A DNA stretch of 64,000 nt from Candidatus Krumholzibacteriota bacterium (GCA_024275485.1 JAJRZA010000036.1:1-64000), one strand, 5' to 3'; numbered from the stretch's first letter, positions 26,422-35,151 are shown. The notes: generated by a model not told the origin, from the sequence alone. A program made the numbers and translations.

Positions 26422-26919
26422 ATGATAAGTTCGCGACTGCTGCTGATAATGGCCCAAACCTGGCTGGTGTTGGGCTCCCTGAGCCTTGTTTTTGCCTGCA
26501 CTCGTCTGTTTCGTCGGGCCCTGGACGCCGGACTGGCGACCTCTCACCTCTATTGGATCGTGCCGGTGGCAATCCTGGCGGGCGCCTTCAAGGCCCGGAT
26601 AGTCATGCGCCGCCGAATGCGCGCCAACATCGCCCGGTTGTCCGCAACCGAAGGAAAACTCTGGCCATGGCAGATATACCCGATCCCACTGCTGGTTTTT
26701 ATCGTGACGATGGTGGTGCTGATGGCGGTGCTTAAGCGGGTTTTTGTCGGCAATGGGCCCGGCCTGGGTCTCCTCGGTGGCATTGATCTGGCCGTAGCAG
26801 TGGCCTTGGGTGTCGCCTCCCTTGAGTACAGGCGGTCCGCCAGACCAACATCGGACCCATCGGTGCCGAAAGATACGCCCAACCACGTCTCCCCTGGCAA
26901 GTTTCTACACCATGAGTAA
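26422..26919 (+). CDS. Small integral membrane protein of unknown function
   Basis: 165 residues with four likely membrane helices: residues 5-25, 43-57 (YWIVPVAILAGAF), 87-105 (PLLVFIVTMVVLMAVL) and 120-135. A basic cytoplasmic loop (KARIVMRRRMRANIAR) lies between helices 2 and 3. The C-terminal 25 residues are polar. The layout is like that of uncharacterised bacterial membrane proteins, but I recognise no family. It begins 60 bases after the sensor kinase on the same strand and may be co-transcribed. A terminator-like hairpin follows. Confidence 0.65.
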   Translation: MISSRLLLIMAQTWLVLGSLSLVFACTRLFRRALDAGLATSHLYWIVPVAILAGAFKARIVMRRRMRANIARLSATEGKLWPWQIYPIPLLVFIVTMVVLMAVLKRVFVGNGPGLGLLGGIDLAVAVALGVASLEYRRSARPTSDPSVPKDTPNHVSPGKFLHHE

Positions 26920-26929
26920 GTAGGCGGCA

Positions 26930-26980
26930 GGAAATGAGGCGCCCAAGCCGCTTCATTTCCATCCCAACAGTTTTTTTTTT
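26930..26980 (+). terminator. Probable terminator after the small membrane protein gene
   Basis: An 11-bp stem (GGAAATGAGGC at 26930-26940 with GCTTCATTTCC at 26950-26960, one G-U pair) is followed after 10 bases by ten T residues (26971-26980). The gap before the T run is longer than usual. Confidence 0.5.
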
Positions 26981-27821
26981 ACCGGTACATGGCTTTCAGG
27001 GCACTGAAGCTGGTCTGTTCAATGGCTGCGGTTTTGTCCTGAAACCCATCCAAGAGCCCCACGTCGTCCAATCCCGAATCCGGACACCCTGCCTTGTTGT
27101 AGACGGACAAGGCAATACGCAAATCACGGGTGGAAGGGACACGGTTGCGCCAGGCATTTTGAGCCAGGGGGTGGGCCATCAGGAATAGGTCGGCATCCTC
27201 GATGACCGGATTGATGGAGGTATCGCACCCGTTGGCTACATTCAATTTGGCAGCGACCAGCTCACGAGCCATCAACAGACTGCCATTGCTCCGAATAGGC
27301 CTGCTCATGATGTGGATCAGTTGTTCCTGATCCATTTCAATGCCACCGAGCAACAAGGTTTCCACAGGCCACGCTTCGGGATTGTTCTTCCAGAAACCAG
27401 GGGACATTCGGCAAGGTTCGATATCCGGTTCAGGTTCGCTTCCAGCTTCTCCACACACCAGATCAAAACTCAATACGGCTTCTTCACCGAGGAAATGGAA
27501 GGCAATATGGGCGACGTAGTCGCTGTCAAGGGTCAGGCCCCAGGATTCGCCATAAAACAAGACCATGACCGGATTCTCAAAACGATAGATCTGGCCGACC
27601 CAGTCGAAGCGGGTAACCTCGTTGCCCGCCAGATCAGTCAACACCACGCTGTAGTCCAAATCGGCAGAGTAGACGCCCGAAGGAAAAGTCATGGTGGAGA
27701 CGGCAAGCCATCCCTCGCAGTCGGCACTGCCAGTCAGTTCAAGAGCCTGGGCCTGAACCGCCGATCCGGTCAGGAGTGTCAAGGCCATGATCAGAATAAA
27801 GATACTGGTATGCTTTCGCAT
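26979..27821 (-). CDS. Secreted protein with a GFWKN-type C-terminal domain
   Basis: 280 residues with a clear signal peptide (IFILIMALTLLTGSAVQAQA). The N-terminal half is beta-rich and without known motif. The second half begins CRMSPGFWKNNPEAWPVE and continues with LLGGIEMD, then ARELVAAKLNVANGCD. This combination (GxWKNxPxxWP, later LVAAKLN) recurs at the C-terminal half of many exported bacterial proteins of unknown role. The ATG at 27821 has AAGGAG upstream. Cysteines in the domain could form disulfides outside the cell. No partner gene is evident. Confidence 0.75.
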   Translation of the reverse strand: MRKHTSIFILIMALTLLTGSAVQAQALELTGSADCEGWLAVSTMTFPSGVYSADLDYSVVLTDLAGNEVTRFDWVGQIYRFENPVMVLFYGESWGLTLDSDYVAHIAFHFLGEEAVLSFDLVCGEAGSEPEPDIEPCRMSPGFWKNNPEAWPVETLLLGGIEMDQEQLIHIMSRPIRSNGSLLMARELVAAKLNVANGCDTSINPVIEDADLFLMAHPLAQNAWRNRVPSTRDLRIALSVYNKAGCPDSGLDDVGLLDGFQDKTAAIEQTSFSALKAMYR

Positions 27822-27982
27822 GATACTTCTCCTTAATGGATTCTTGGATCCACCCACCTGGGTCGATTGGGTTTCATTTCTGCCCTGGCTGGGCACCAAT
27901 GATGGAATATTTCCGCAAGGATGGGGCCATGGACTTGGAGAGGTCGGCTTGGGCCACGACCTGGATTGGTGGGGAATCATGA

Positions 27983-28384
27983 TCAATCAGAGGTTTCCGA
28001 AGAGAGTTGAAAATACGCGCGGAAATACTCGTTACAGGTGAATTGATGGCGAAATATCGGGCATTCTGCCCCTTGTTTGACCAAAACCACTGTCTTTGCC
28101 TCGCTGAAGGTCCCGACCTCAATTCGAACCAGATACACTCCAGCAGCCACCGCTTGTCCTGTGGCGTCGGTTCCGTTCCAGTCTATGGTATGGCTTCCAG
28201 AAGATAACTCTTCACCCCTGGTGAGGTTGCGTACCAAGCGGCCTCGCACATCGTAGATATCCATCACTACCCGGTTGGTCTTCGGCAGATCAAATCTGAT
28301 GGTTGTTTTTGGATTGAAGGGGTTGGGAAAGCAGGGGCGCAACATAAAACTTGCTTCTGGATCGTCCTCCTGAACCGGGGACAT
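27983..28384 (-). pseudogene. C-terminal remnant of a secreted protein with FlgD-like 'NPFNP' sorting domain
   Basis: The readable part starts near SPVQEDDPEASF and gives one complete FlgD-type Ig domain: CFPNPFNPKTTIRFDLP, then MDIYDVRGRLVRNL, IDWNGTDATGQAVAAGVYL and VVLVK. In intact proteins this domain is the last 80-90 residues of a much larger exported polypeptide. Here no N-terminal part exists, and the frame only opens inside the 3' end of the glutamate-synthase-like gene. The protein also continues about 30 residues past the usual VLVK end before a stop. It is therefore most likely a leftover of a deleted gene. Compare the intact example at 46116-47807. Confidence 0.65.
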
Positions 28385-28412
28385 AGGATCGCACTGAATT
28401 GAACCAATCCTG

Positions 28413-30620
28413 CTATTCAACAAACCCCGAAAAGCGCACCCCCGAAAGTTGCGCCATGGCATGCTTCCAGGTGGCCAAATCATCTTTACAGAACTGGTCA
28501 AAACGAGAATGGCCACAGGCGCGGGCCATGACCTGCATCAACTCTACGGAAGAACCCAGAAACCGATGCAACTGTTCAGATGACCTTTCGATATCAAACT
28601 TCTTTCTCAGCTCCGGTTTCTGGGTAGCGATTCCAACTGGGCAGTTGTTGGAGTTGCATATTCTCGCCGCCACGCACCCTATCGCTTGCAAGGCACTGTT
28701 GGACAGCCCAATGCCATCGGCACCCAATGCGAGAGCCTTCACAAAATCGACAGGAGTGCGCAACCCGCCAGTAATTAAAAGGGTCACGCGACCGCTGGCT
28801 TTTCCAATATCAAGGTAACGACGAGCGCGTGCCAGGGCAGGAATGGTCGGAACACTGATATGGTCGCGGAAGATTTCCGGGGCCGCACCCGTTCCCCCAC
28901 CTCGGCCATCAAGAATGATGTAATCGGCACCAGCATCAAGGGCAAACTGAAGGTCCTTTTCGATATGATTGGCGCTCAATTTGAACCCTATTGGAATACC
29001 TCCGGACACCTCGCGCACCCGATCAGCAAAACGTTTGAAGTCCGCCACCGAAGAGAGGTCTTTGAATGTGGGAGGCGACACGGCGGGTTTTCCGGCGGGA
29101 ATACCCCGGACTTGTGATATTTTGCCCGTATTTTTTGATCCCGGCAAGTGACCACCGGTCCCTGTTTTGGCTCCCTGGCCACCCTTGAAGTGAAAAGCCT
29201 GCACCTTGCTCAGCGACTCTTCAGAATACCCAAATTGCGCACTGGCCAATTCATAGAAATAACGAGAATTTTCTGCCTGCTCTTCCGGCAACATGCCACC
29301 TTCACCGGAGCAGATTCCCGTTCCCGAAAGCTCGGCCCCACGGGACAGGGCAATTTTTGCTTCCTCCGACAAGGCGCCAAAGCTCATGTCGGAGACAAAT
29401 AGCGGCATATCCAGAAGAAGCGGCTTTTTGGCCTCAGGTCCAACGACAAGACCAGTGCCGACAGATTGATCCTCCATGAGAGGCTTGGTAGCCATCTGGG
29501 CGGTCATGATCTGCAGATCATCCCAATGGGGCAATTCATGCCGCGGAACACCCATGGAGGTCATGGGCCCATGATGCCCGACCTTGGACAACCCATCTTT
29601 GGCAAGCTGGTGAATATAGACCACCGTCGGCTCTTCTTGTGTGGGCTTGACGGCAGGAGTCCCGGAATCATCCGAATGACTCGAAGCCCTTGGCTTGCCA
29701 ACCTGACTATCAGGGATTTGACTATGAGCGCCATCACAATAGGGGAGATTGGAAGAAGCCTTGCAGGCGCATAAAAGGGCGTCGTCATCGTCTTCGGCGG
29801 TGAAGGCCATGGGCTTGAAGGAGGTTCCGGCATGGGCACCATCACAAAAAGGCTGGCCAGCGGATCGTCCACAGGTGCAGAAATAATACTCTTCACCTTT
29901 TTCGAGGGTTTCAAAAGCAGGATTATTATCGGCAACTACCGGTTGATCTCCTGATTCCGGTTCTTTGGTTCCTGACCCTTGCACCGTCTCTACTTCAGTG
30001 AGTTCATCGCCTTCATGCCAACCATTTTCGGCATGAGAATAGTCACAATAGGGCTTGTTCTTGGAGTAGCCACAACGACAAAGCGAATACTTGCTATCAG
30101 AGCAGTGGGTCGGATGGGATTTATTCTCAAGAATAACCCCCTCCACATTATAGGGACCATCTTTGGCTATGGTGATCTTCTCTTCCACACGCTCATCAAC
30201 GATCACATCGCCGCAGACGCTGTAAGCCAATGCTCCCGAAGGACACCCCTTTACCCGCAAAATAATATTTTCTACCGTGTCGTTATCAGGAAAAATCCAA
30301 TTGGCCCCATCACCGGATTTGAAGACAGTGGGCAACTCTCGCACACAAGTTCCCGCCCCGGCGCAAATGGATCGGTTAAAATAGATGGTGACTTCTTTGC
30401 CGGAATACTCCTGAAGAATCTCTTCATCAATTACACGCTCACTCTTAAATCCGGCAGCCACATGGGCGCCATCACAGAAAGGTTTGTTCTTTGATTTCCC
30501 GCAGGTGCACAACATGGCAGGATTCTTGGAAACCACGGACAAACCATCTTTTGAAATAATCTGCTTCTCTGAAATAAGCTTCAGGGGACCATTTTTGATG
30601 GGGGTAATCTTGCTGCTCAT
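28413..30620 (-). CDS. Four-CDGSH / ferredoxin-like / glutamate synthase FMN-domain fusion
   Basis: 735 residues. Four CDGSH [2Fe-2S] motifs are visible: CTCGKSKNKPFCDGAH (38-53), CRCGYSKNKPYCDYSH, CTCGRSAGQPFCDGAH and CACKASSNLPYCDGAH. Between the first and second lies a Fer4_19-like segment (NRSICAGAGTC with VKGCPSGALAY). The C-terminal 390 residues are a glutamate synthase-type FMN domain: FKGGQGAKTGTGGHLPG, ILDGRGGGTGAAPE, and the 3Fe-4S ligands C-x5-C-x4-C ending in CNSNNCPVGIATQ. The glutaminase domain of true GltB is absent. It may be a cytoplasmic oxidoreductase wired with several Fe-S centres; the substrate is unknown. ATG 30620 has AGGAGAAAC upstream. It appears monocistronic. Confidence 0.88.
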   Translation of the reverse strand: MSSKITPIKNGPLKLISEKQIISKDGLSVVSKNPAMLCTCGKSKNKPFCDGAHVAAGFKSERVIDEEILQEYSGKEVTIYFNRSICAGAGTCVRELPTVFKSGDGANWIFPDNDTVENIILRVKGCPSGALAYSVCGDVIVDERVEEKITIAKDGPYNVEGVILENKSHPTHCSDSKYSLCRCGYSKNKPYCDYSHAENGWHEGDELTEVETVQGSGTKEPESGDQPVVADNNPAFETLEKGEEYYFCTCGRSAGQPFCDGAHAGTSFKPMAFTAEDDDDALLCACKASSNLPYCDGAHSQIPDSQVGKPRASSHSDDSGTPAVKPTQEEPTVVYIHQLAKDGLSKVGHHGPMTSMGVPRHELPHWDDLQIMTAQMATKPLMEDQSVGTGLVVGPEAKKPLLLDMPLFVSDMSFGALSEEAKIALSRGAELSGTGICSGEGGMLPEEQAENSRYFYELASAQFGYSEESLSKVQAFHFKGGQGAKTGTGGHLPGSKNTGKISQVRGIPAGKPAVSPPTFKDLSSVADFKRFADRVREVSGGIPIGFKLSANHIEKDLQFALDAGADYIILDGRGGGTGAAPEIFRDHISVPTIPALARARRYLDIGKASGRVTLLITGGLRTPVDFVKALALGADGIGLSNSALQAIGCVAARICNSNNCPVGIATQKPELRKKFDIERSSEQLHRFLGSSVELMQVMARACGHSRFDQFCKDDLATWKHAMAQLSGVRFSGFVE

Positions 30621-30793
30621 AAAGTTTCTCCTATGGGGATTCCTTAAATATGGTGGAAATATGTGGGCCATCTTTTAAGGTCTATAGGCTATGTTCAACT
30701 GTGGTCATCCGCCATGCGGGGGAAGCCTTGAGGAGAAACCGGAGTGTAGTCGGTTGACACAGGAATATACAAATCAATACAGTAAGGGCCTGA

Positions 30794-31354
30794 TTAACTC
30801 CCCAAATGTTCCACTAATATTTTCACACCAATACCGATCAGGACCAGCCCTCCTAGAATTTCGACTCGCTGTCCCCAGTGCTTGCCCAGGAAGCGGCCCA
30901 GCAACATTCCTACAATGGTGAGGAGACCGGCAACCAAGCCAATAATCAGGGAAGGGATCCAGATGGAGACGTCCAACATTGCCAGGGTCAGGCCGACAGC
31001 CAAGGCGTCGATGCTGGTGGCCACCGAGAGTGTCACCAGTGACCAACCGCGGGTGGGGTCGCCACGATCGACATTTTCCTCAGGGTGAAAGGCTTCCCAG
31101 AGCATGCGACCGCCGATCAGAACAAGCAGAATGAAGGCGATCCAGTGATCGAAGGTGACGATCCACTTCTGTATGGTCATTCCCGCATACCAGCCGATTA
31201 CCGGCATCAGCGCCTGAAACAAACCAAAATGCCAGCTGAAGCGAAAAAGGTGGCGACCTGTCAACGTGGGCAAAGCTATAGCCGTTCCCAGAGCGACGGC
31301 AAAGGCATCCATGGCCAAGGCCAAAGCGAGGCCGAAAATGGTGATCAAATCCAT
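30794..31354 (-). CDS. mntP: Manganese efflux pump MntP
   Basis: 186 residues and six membrane helices, matching MntP. The two conserved acidic repeats are present: ALAMDAFAVALGTA in TM1 and SVATSIDALAVGLTLA in TM4. These Asp-containing helices form the Mn2+ path. It exports manganese from the cytoplasm and protects against excess. GGAG lies 8 bases before ATG 31354. A yybP-ykoY riboswitch, common before mntP, has no room here: the FGE remnant ends 39 bases upstream. Confidence 0.93.
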   Translation of the reverse strand: MDLITIFGLALALAMDAFAVALGTAIALPTLTGRHLFRFSWHFGLFQALMPVIGWYAGMTIQKWIVTFDHWIAFILLVLIGGRMLWEAFHPEENVDRGDPTRGWSLVTLSVATSIDALAVGLTLAMLDVSIWIPSLIIGLVAGLLTIVGMLLGRFLGKHWGQRVEILGGLVLIGIGVKILVEHLGS

Positions 31355-31393
31355 ACCGCGACTCCAGATGTGGATTATTTTGGCGCTGCAGGC

Positions 31394-31754
31394 TTACTCT
31401 TCCGATTCAGGGGTACGAGCACAACGAAATCCCACTGCAAAGTCCACCCAGTTGCTCGGCAGGGCATTGCGGAAGTGTACCTTTCTCGGTGGACTGGGAG
31501 TGGTTGGCGTATTCGAATTCGGCTTCGGTGGGCAGCCGCTTGCCGGCCCACTGGGCATAAGCGTTGGCATCATGCCAGGAAATTCCGACAACGGGATGGT
31601 GCGGATACTTTTCGTTGTCCCGAAGGCCCATGAAGAATTCTCCGGCAGGAATGAGAATTTTCTGGCTCGGCAACGGCTCCGCCCCAACAGGTTTTGCAGC
31701 GAAAAGCCCCACGCTGCACAACATTCTGCCCATTGATACGTTAGCTACTTCCAT
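31394..31754 (-). pseudogene. Formylglycine-generating enzyme-like (SUMF1) gene, deleted and frameshifted
   Basis: The start ([13 protein letters not shown]) and middle ([32 protein letters not shown]) are classic FGE-sulfatase domain blocks, given here as two pieces in one frame. The 60 or more residues that normally separate FFMG from HPVVG are missing. After EFEYA the frame shifts: the true C-terminus ([20 protein letters not shown]) is readable only in another minus frame, ending at 31394, and the block holding DMxGNVWEW and RGGSW is gone. Two deletions, one of them out of frame, have destroyed it. The start overlaps the transglutaminase stop. Confidence 0.75.
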
Positions 31755-33129
31755 CCGGCCTAGGCCGAGTGAACGAAAACTCAACCGCAATTTTCACTGG
31801 CTCGCCCCCGACCTCCAGCACAGGATAGGCAAGGAAGTTGATGCTTCCGGCTGCCGGCCCCGGCTCCACCACCAGATTGCGCCCACGACTGAACTCCACA
31901 CGGTTGGCCGGGTGGTGACCGAAGTAGTAGGTAGCCAGGCTCGAGTACTTGTCGCCTTCGCTGATATCCACAGGCCACCATTTACCGTCCGCGTAAAATT
32001 CAGCCCAGCAGTGATAGCCGTTGATGCGCCCCTCGTTGCGGGACGACGGAATCGAGGCACCGATGGCGAACCGTGCCGGAATATCCACCGACCGGGCCAG
32101 GGCGATAAAATAAGAATGGAAATCAGTGCAGTTGCCGGTCCCGGAGTCGCAGGCGTGAACGGCGTCGCCCTGTCCCCAACCGTCGCCGAACTTTATGTAG
32201 CGCATCTTGTCGATGACATGGTCGTAAAGGGCCCGAGCTCTCACCAGATCACTGCTCTTGCCGGCGATAACTTCTGCCGCCTCGGCGCTGAACTGGGTGG
32301 TGTCCGGTACGATGCTGGCCAGCTGAAGATACTTCGGGTGGTCAAGGGCCTGTTCCGTGTAACAGGCCTTTTCACGACGCTGGACGTGGTAGCGGAGCTC
32401 CACGGTCTGACCGCTGTCCTGTGGTTCCAGCTCCAGAAACAGCACCTGGTTGTCGTGGTCTCGATCAGTCAGGAAACGGCGCGTGCCGGGAGCACGCAAC
32501 GATAACAGTTCCACAGTCTGGAACGGGTCCGTGCCCGCCACCGGCAGCCACATGCGCGCTGAGTTAGTGAGCTCAGGAACGGTAGCACGGTAGACGAACT
32601 CGAACTCATCACTGCCGTAGACCACGCCCAAATGGCCGGGCGCCGCGTTTTCCATGGCCACACGCCCCCACACCTTATCCTCCCCCTGTTCCCAGGTATA
32701 GTATGGTTGGCCGTTGAATTTGTGCACCGTGGTTTCAGTGATGGTCATTTCACCGGGATCACCTGCCATGAAGAAGTCCACGTCATAGATATCGCCCTGG
32801 ACAGTGACCAGGTCCACACAGGCAAAATGCCGTCCCGGCCCCAGGTTGGCCAGATACTCCGTGTGCACCCGAACCAACTTTAGAAGGAGAATCCCGTCCT
32901 CGTAGGGCAGCTCGAAATACCCATTGCCGCGATCAGCTTCTTCCGCGATGTACCGTTCGATTCCAGCCTGGATATCGGCCGTTACGACGTTGGCCACTGC
33001 ATTTGTCTCAGCTATTTGGTCACATTTCTCAGTGAATAGACCACTTGTTTCATTACTCTGATCCTGTGTGCATCCTACCAGCATCATGACTATGGCCAGC
33101 ATAAGGGCCAGCATCGTCGTCCGCATCAT
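31741..33129 (-). CDS. Transglutaminase-like lipoprotein
   Basis: 462 residues. A lipoprotein signal ([18 protein letters not shown]) places it in the envelope. The C-terminal third is a transglutaminase-like core with the Cys ([17 protein letters not shown]), His ([11 protein letters not shown]) and Asp ([10 protein letters not shown]) of the catalytic triad in the expected order. The N-terminal 230 residues form a beta-rich domain. Members of this superfamily act as proteases or amidases as well as cross-linkers, so the reaction is open. Two ATGs (33129, 33126) follow AAGGCGG. It lies downstream of the His-rich lipoprotein on the same strand. Confidence 0.85.
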   Translation of the reverse strand: MMRTTMLALMLAIVMMLVGCTQDQSNETSGLFTEKCDQIAETNAVANVVTADIQAGIERYIAEEADRGNGYFELPYEDGILLLKLVRVHTEYLANLGPGRHFACVDLVTVQGDIYDVDFFMAGDPGEMTITETTVHKFNGQPYYTWEQGEDKVWGRVAMENAAPGHLGVVYGSDEFEFVYRATVPELTNSARMWLPVAGTDPFQTVELLSLRAPGTRRFLTDRDHDNQVLFLELEPQDSGQTVELRYHVQRREKACYTEQALDHPKYLQLASIVPDTTQFSAEAAEVIAGKSSDLVRARALYDHVIDKMRYIKFGDGWGQGDAVHACDSGTGNCTDFHSYFIALARSVDIPARFAIGASIPSSRNEGRINGYHCWAEFYADGKWWPVDISEGDKYSSLATYYFGHHPANRVEFSRGRNLVVEPGPAAGSINFLAYPVLEVGGEPVKIAVEFSFTRPRPDGSS

Positions 33130-33166
33130 CGCATCGACCGCCTTGCATCATTGAGGGAGAATCGGG

Positions 33167-33481
33167 TCACTTTTTGTTTGGATGGTCCGCTTTCGGATGA
33201 TCCGTATGGGCATGCGCCGAATCGGCTTCATCTCCATGTGGATGGTCCGCTTTTGGATGCTCCCCGGTTGGGTGTTCCCCGGTTGGGTGTTCCCCAGTTG
33301 GATGTTCCCCAGTTGGATGTTCGGAAGCTTGATCCGAAGTGGGGTGCTCGGTAGTCATCTGTTCGGCAGCGCCGGTCTTTGTGGCATCATCAGCCTTGTC
33401 GGTGGTATCGCCACCTCCGCAACCGGCCAGAATCAACACAAGTAAGAGAGAAAGTACGGTCGCGGGTAGTATCTTAGACAT
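33167..33481 (-). CDS. Small His-rich repeat lipoprotein
   Basis: 104 residues. The signal has a lipobox (LLLVLILAGCGGGD). The mature chain is hydrophilic, with a run of four perfect EHPTG pentapeptides followed by HPKADHPHG and a HTDHPKADHPNKK tail. The many evenly spaced His residues suggest binding of Zn, Ni or Cu outside the inner membrane (inference). AAGGAG sits 7 bases before ATG 33481 but only one base before the in-frame ATG at 33487, so 33481 is the likely start. No family is recognised. It may be co-transcribed with the transglutaminase gene 38 bases downstream. Confidence 0.75.
   Translation of the reverse strand: MSKILPATVLSLLLVLILAGCGGGDTTDKADDATKTGAAEQMTTEHPTSDQASEHPTGEHPTGEHPTGEHPTGEHPKADHPHGDEADSAHAHTDHPKADHPNKK
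33262..33321. repeat. Four tandem 15-bp repeats coding EHPTG
   Basis: Four units in phase with the reading frame: two of CCCCGGTTGGGTGTT, then two of CCCCAGTTGGATGTT. The pairwise identity of units suggests successive duplications. Copy number could vary between strains. Confidence 0.9.
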
Positions 33482-33510
33482 TTGCATACTCCTTTTGCCC
33501 AGGGTAACAA

Positions 33511-33714
33511 TCAGCCGCTAACTAAGCGGAATACATACTGATCCAGTTTGCGAAACTCCTGTCCCAGAGTATAGTCCCACCTCGGAAACCGCGCAACACC
33601 AAGGGGGTTCAAAGGTCGTGCTCGAGAGGCATTGAAAGTGATGTCGGAACCAAATATCTGTTTTCTTCCAGTGGCTGCAAAAAAAGGCTCCCTCAAATAT
33701 GGGAGTCTATCCAT
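33511..33714 (-). CDS. Short open frame of doubtful coding status
   Basis: A 67-codon frame after the beta-barrel gene, without a good ribosome binding site. The translation contains FGSDITFNASRARPLNPLG and PRWDYTLGQEFRKLDQYVF, which looks protein-like but matches no family I recognise. It may be the tail of a lost gene. The surrounding 237 bases (33488-33724) hold nothing else. Confidence 0.2.
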   Translation of the reverse strand: MDRLPYLREPFFAATGRKQIFGSDITFNASRARPLNPLGVARFPRWDYTLGQEFRKLDQYVFRLVSG

Positions 33715-33724
33715 ATCCCCTGTA

Positions 33725-34537
33725 CTAAAACCGAAAATCCAACCCAAGAAATGCCCCCGACATCCTCGTATTCATCAGTACCTCATCAGTTTTGATCTGG
33801 TAACCCAGGACCCTGTAACCGAAGGGGATGCTCGTGTTCTCACCCAGGCTGTATCGGAAAGCACCCATCATCTGATAGGTGGCCTCGCTGCTGATCCCGA
33901 ACCCGCCGATATCCCCCTTCAATTCGAAACCCCACTTCGGATGCACATTCCAGGATCCGAAAGCCCCCAGGACCGGATCCCAAACTGTGGTTTTGGCTTC
34001 GGGCAGGGAACGACCAGCCAAAGTGAAATTTTGGCTGACGGAATAGGCACGCACCCCTACCAGAAAACGAAGGGTGGGAACCATCTCGGGCCGAAAGATC
34101 AGGTCGAGTTCGCCAATAATGTTTTTCAGGTCGAGTGACGTGTCCTGCAACCCATCGCTTTCGCCATAGAGATTGATATACTGGAAGTCGCCGTTGAGGC
34201 CCCATTGGCCCTTCTCTGCCATGAGGCTGATAAAGCCCCCAAACTTCACGTTCTTCAGCAAGGTTGAGAAGCTGCTGTTAATTGGAAAGGTTACCGAGGA
34301 CAGGGTGATTGATCCCGACATCCCGGACAGAAAGAAGTAGGGACGCAGTGAGAAGTTCCAACCATCGGTGATAGTGTCATTCTCATCGAGTAAGGACGGA
34401 CCACTTCCGGCTTTGGCACCAGAAGGGGCAAGAGCAAGAAAACAAACCAGAACCAGAACCACCATACGGAACAATGGCTTGGCTTTGTATTCCGGGTAGC
34501 AATGGAAACGAACCAGCTTCGACCTATCTGAAGTCAT
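33725..34537 (-). CDS. Outer-membrane beta-barrel protein
   Basis: 270 residues. A long signal peptide has its hydrophobic core at residues 26-37 (VLVLVCFLALAPSGAKA). The rest shows alternating hydrophobic residues and glycine-rich strands typical of an 8- to 12-stranded barrel. It ends in GAFLGLDFRF, with the terminal Phe used by BAM-dependent outer-membrane proteins. The region WNFSLRPYFFLSGMSGSITL near residue 60 resembles uncharacterised outer-membrane proteins of environmental bacteria. GAGGAGCAAGGA precedes ATG 34537. Role unknown. Confidence 0.75.
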   Translation of the reverse strand: MTSDRSKLVRFHCYPEYKAKPLFRMVVLVLVCFLALAPSGAKAGSGPSLLDENDTITDGWNFSLRPYFFLSGMSGSITLSSVTFPINSSFSTLLKNVKFGGFISLMAEKGQWGLNGDFQYINLYGESDGLQDTSLDLKNIIGELDLIFRPEMVPTLRFLVGVRAYSVSQNFTLAGRSLPEAKTTVWDPVLGAFGSWNVHPKWGFELKGDIGGFGISSEATYQMMGAFRYSLGENTSIPFGYRVLGYQIKTDEVLMNTRMSGAFLGLDFRF

Positions 34538-35151
34538 TCCTTGCTCCTCAATTCGAGATCAAACTGCCACCGGAACCTGGACAGGGGCTCCCGGCAACCA
34601 GTGGAACATGAACAGTGTTCCTACCATTATTAGAATATCAACGGGCCAGTATCGCAAGTCGAATGTGGGATTGAAAGCCTTGGAGGCAGAAAACCAGAAG
34701 CAACTGCTGTATTTCGGTCCTCGGCTTTGGCATATGTTTACAACACCTGACATTGCAATTTTCGGCCACTGGGACCGAGTACGGCAACAGTGCAGTTGAC
34801 GCATGGGCGTCCAATCCGATAGTGCGTGGTGGTTGGTATGTGGAGTAGGGACGCCATGCCCCTACAATGCCTATCCCTCGAAATTTTGATCGAATGCTCT
34901 GGCTAAATCCATCGGGCAACCAGGGTGTGCTGGTTCTCCTGACTCTTCAGGATATTCATACATCCCTTTTGAGCTCAAAAAAACAGCCTCACCTGATCAG
35001 AGGTCTGCTGGGCATTTCGGCTTTCTCAAAAACTGGGTCGACCTGTGGGGCCGGGCGGAGAAACTTGTTTTTGCACAGTTGTCTTTGCCACTGACTGAAG
35101 ATGCTTAGGACAAGAGTGTTCGCAACTCCAACCACAATCGGGAACAGGAAA
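34538..35151. other. Intergenic region, no gene seen; contains a small hairpin repeat
   Basis: No frame with a start, ribosome binding site and protein-like composition was found. A minus-strand frame ending at 34559 reads FDLRYWPVDILIMVG and then a hydrophobic end. It has no start and may be debris of a lost membrane protein. At about 34845-34865 the palindromic GTAGGGACGCCATGCCCCTAC resembles short dispersed intergenic hairpins seen in environmental genomes; no second copy was noticed here. Confidence 0.5.

Noticed and set aside
26377-26886. Open frame antisense to the small membrane protein
   Set aside because: No signal, domain or ribosome binding site; the plus frame has four plausible membrane helices and a start. 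Some doubt remains because neither has a recognised family.
31355-31393. yybP-ykoY manganese riboswitch before mntP
   Set aside because: Only 39 bases lie between the FGE remnant and mntP, too short for the aptamer.
6367-31790. Functional sulfatase plus formylglycine-generating enzyme pair
   Set aside because: The sulfatase-like protein has Thr and His instead of the Cys and Arg of CxPSR, the FGE-like gene is destroyed, and they are 24 kb apart.
33262-33321. CRISPR-like array
   Set aside because: The 15-bp repeats are contiguous, without spacers, in phase with a lipoprotein gene, and no cas genes are present.
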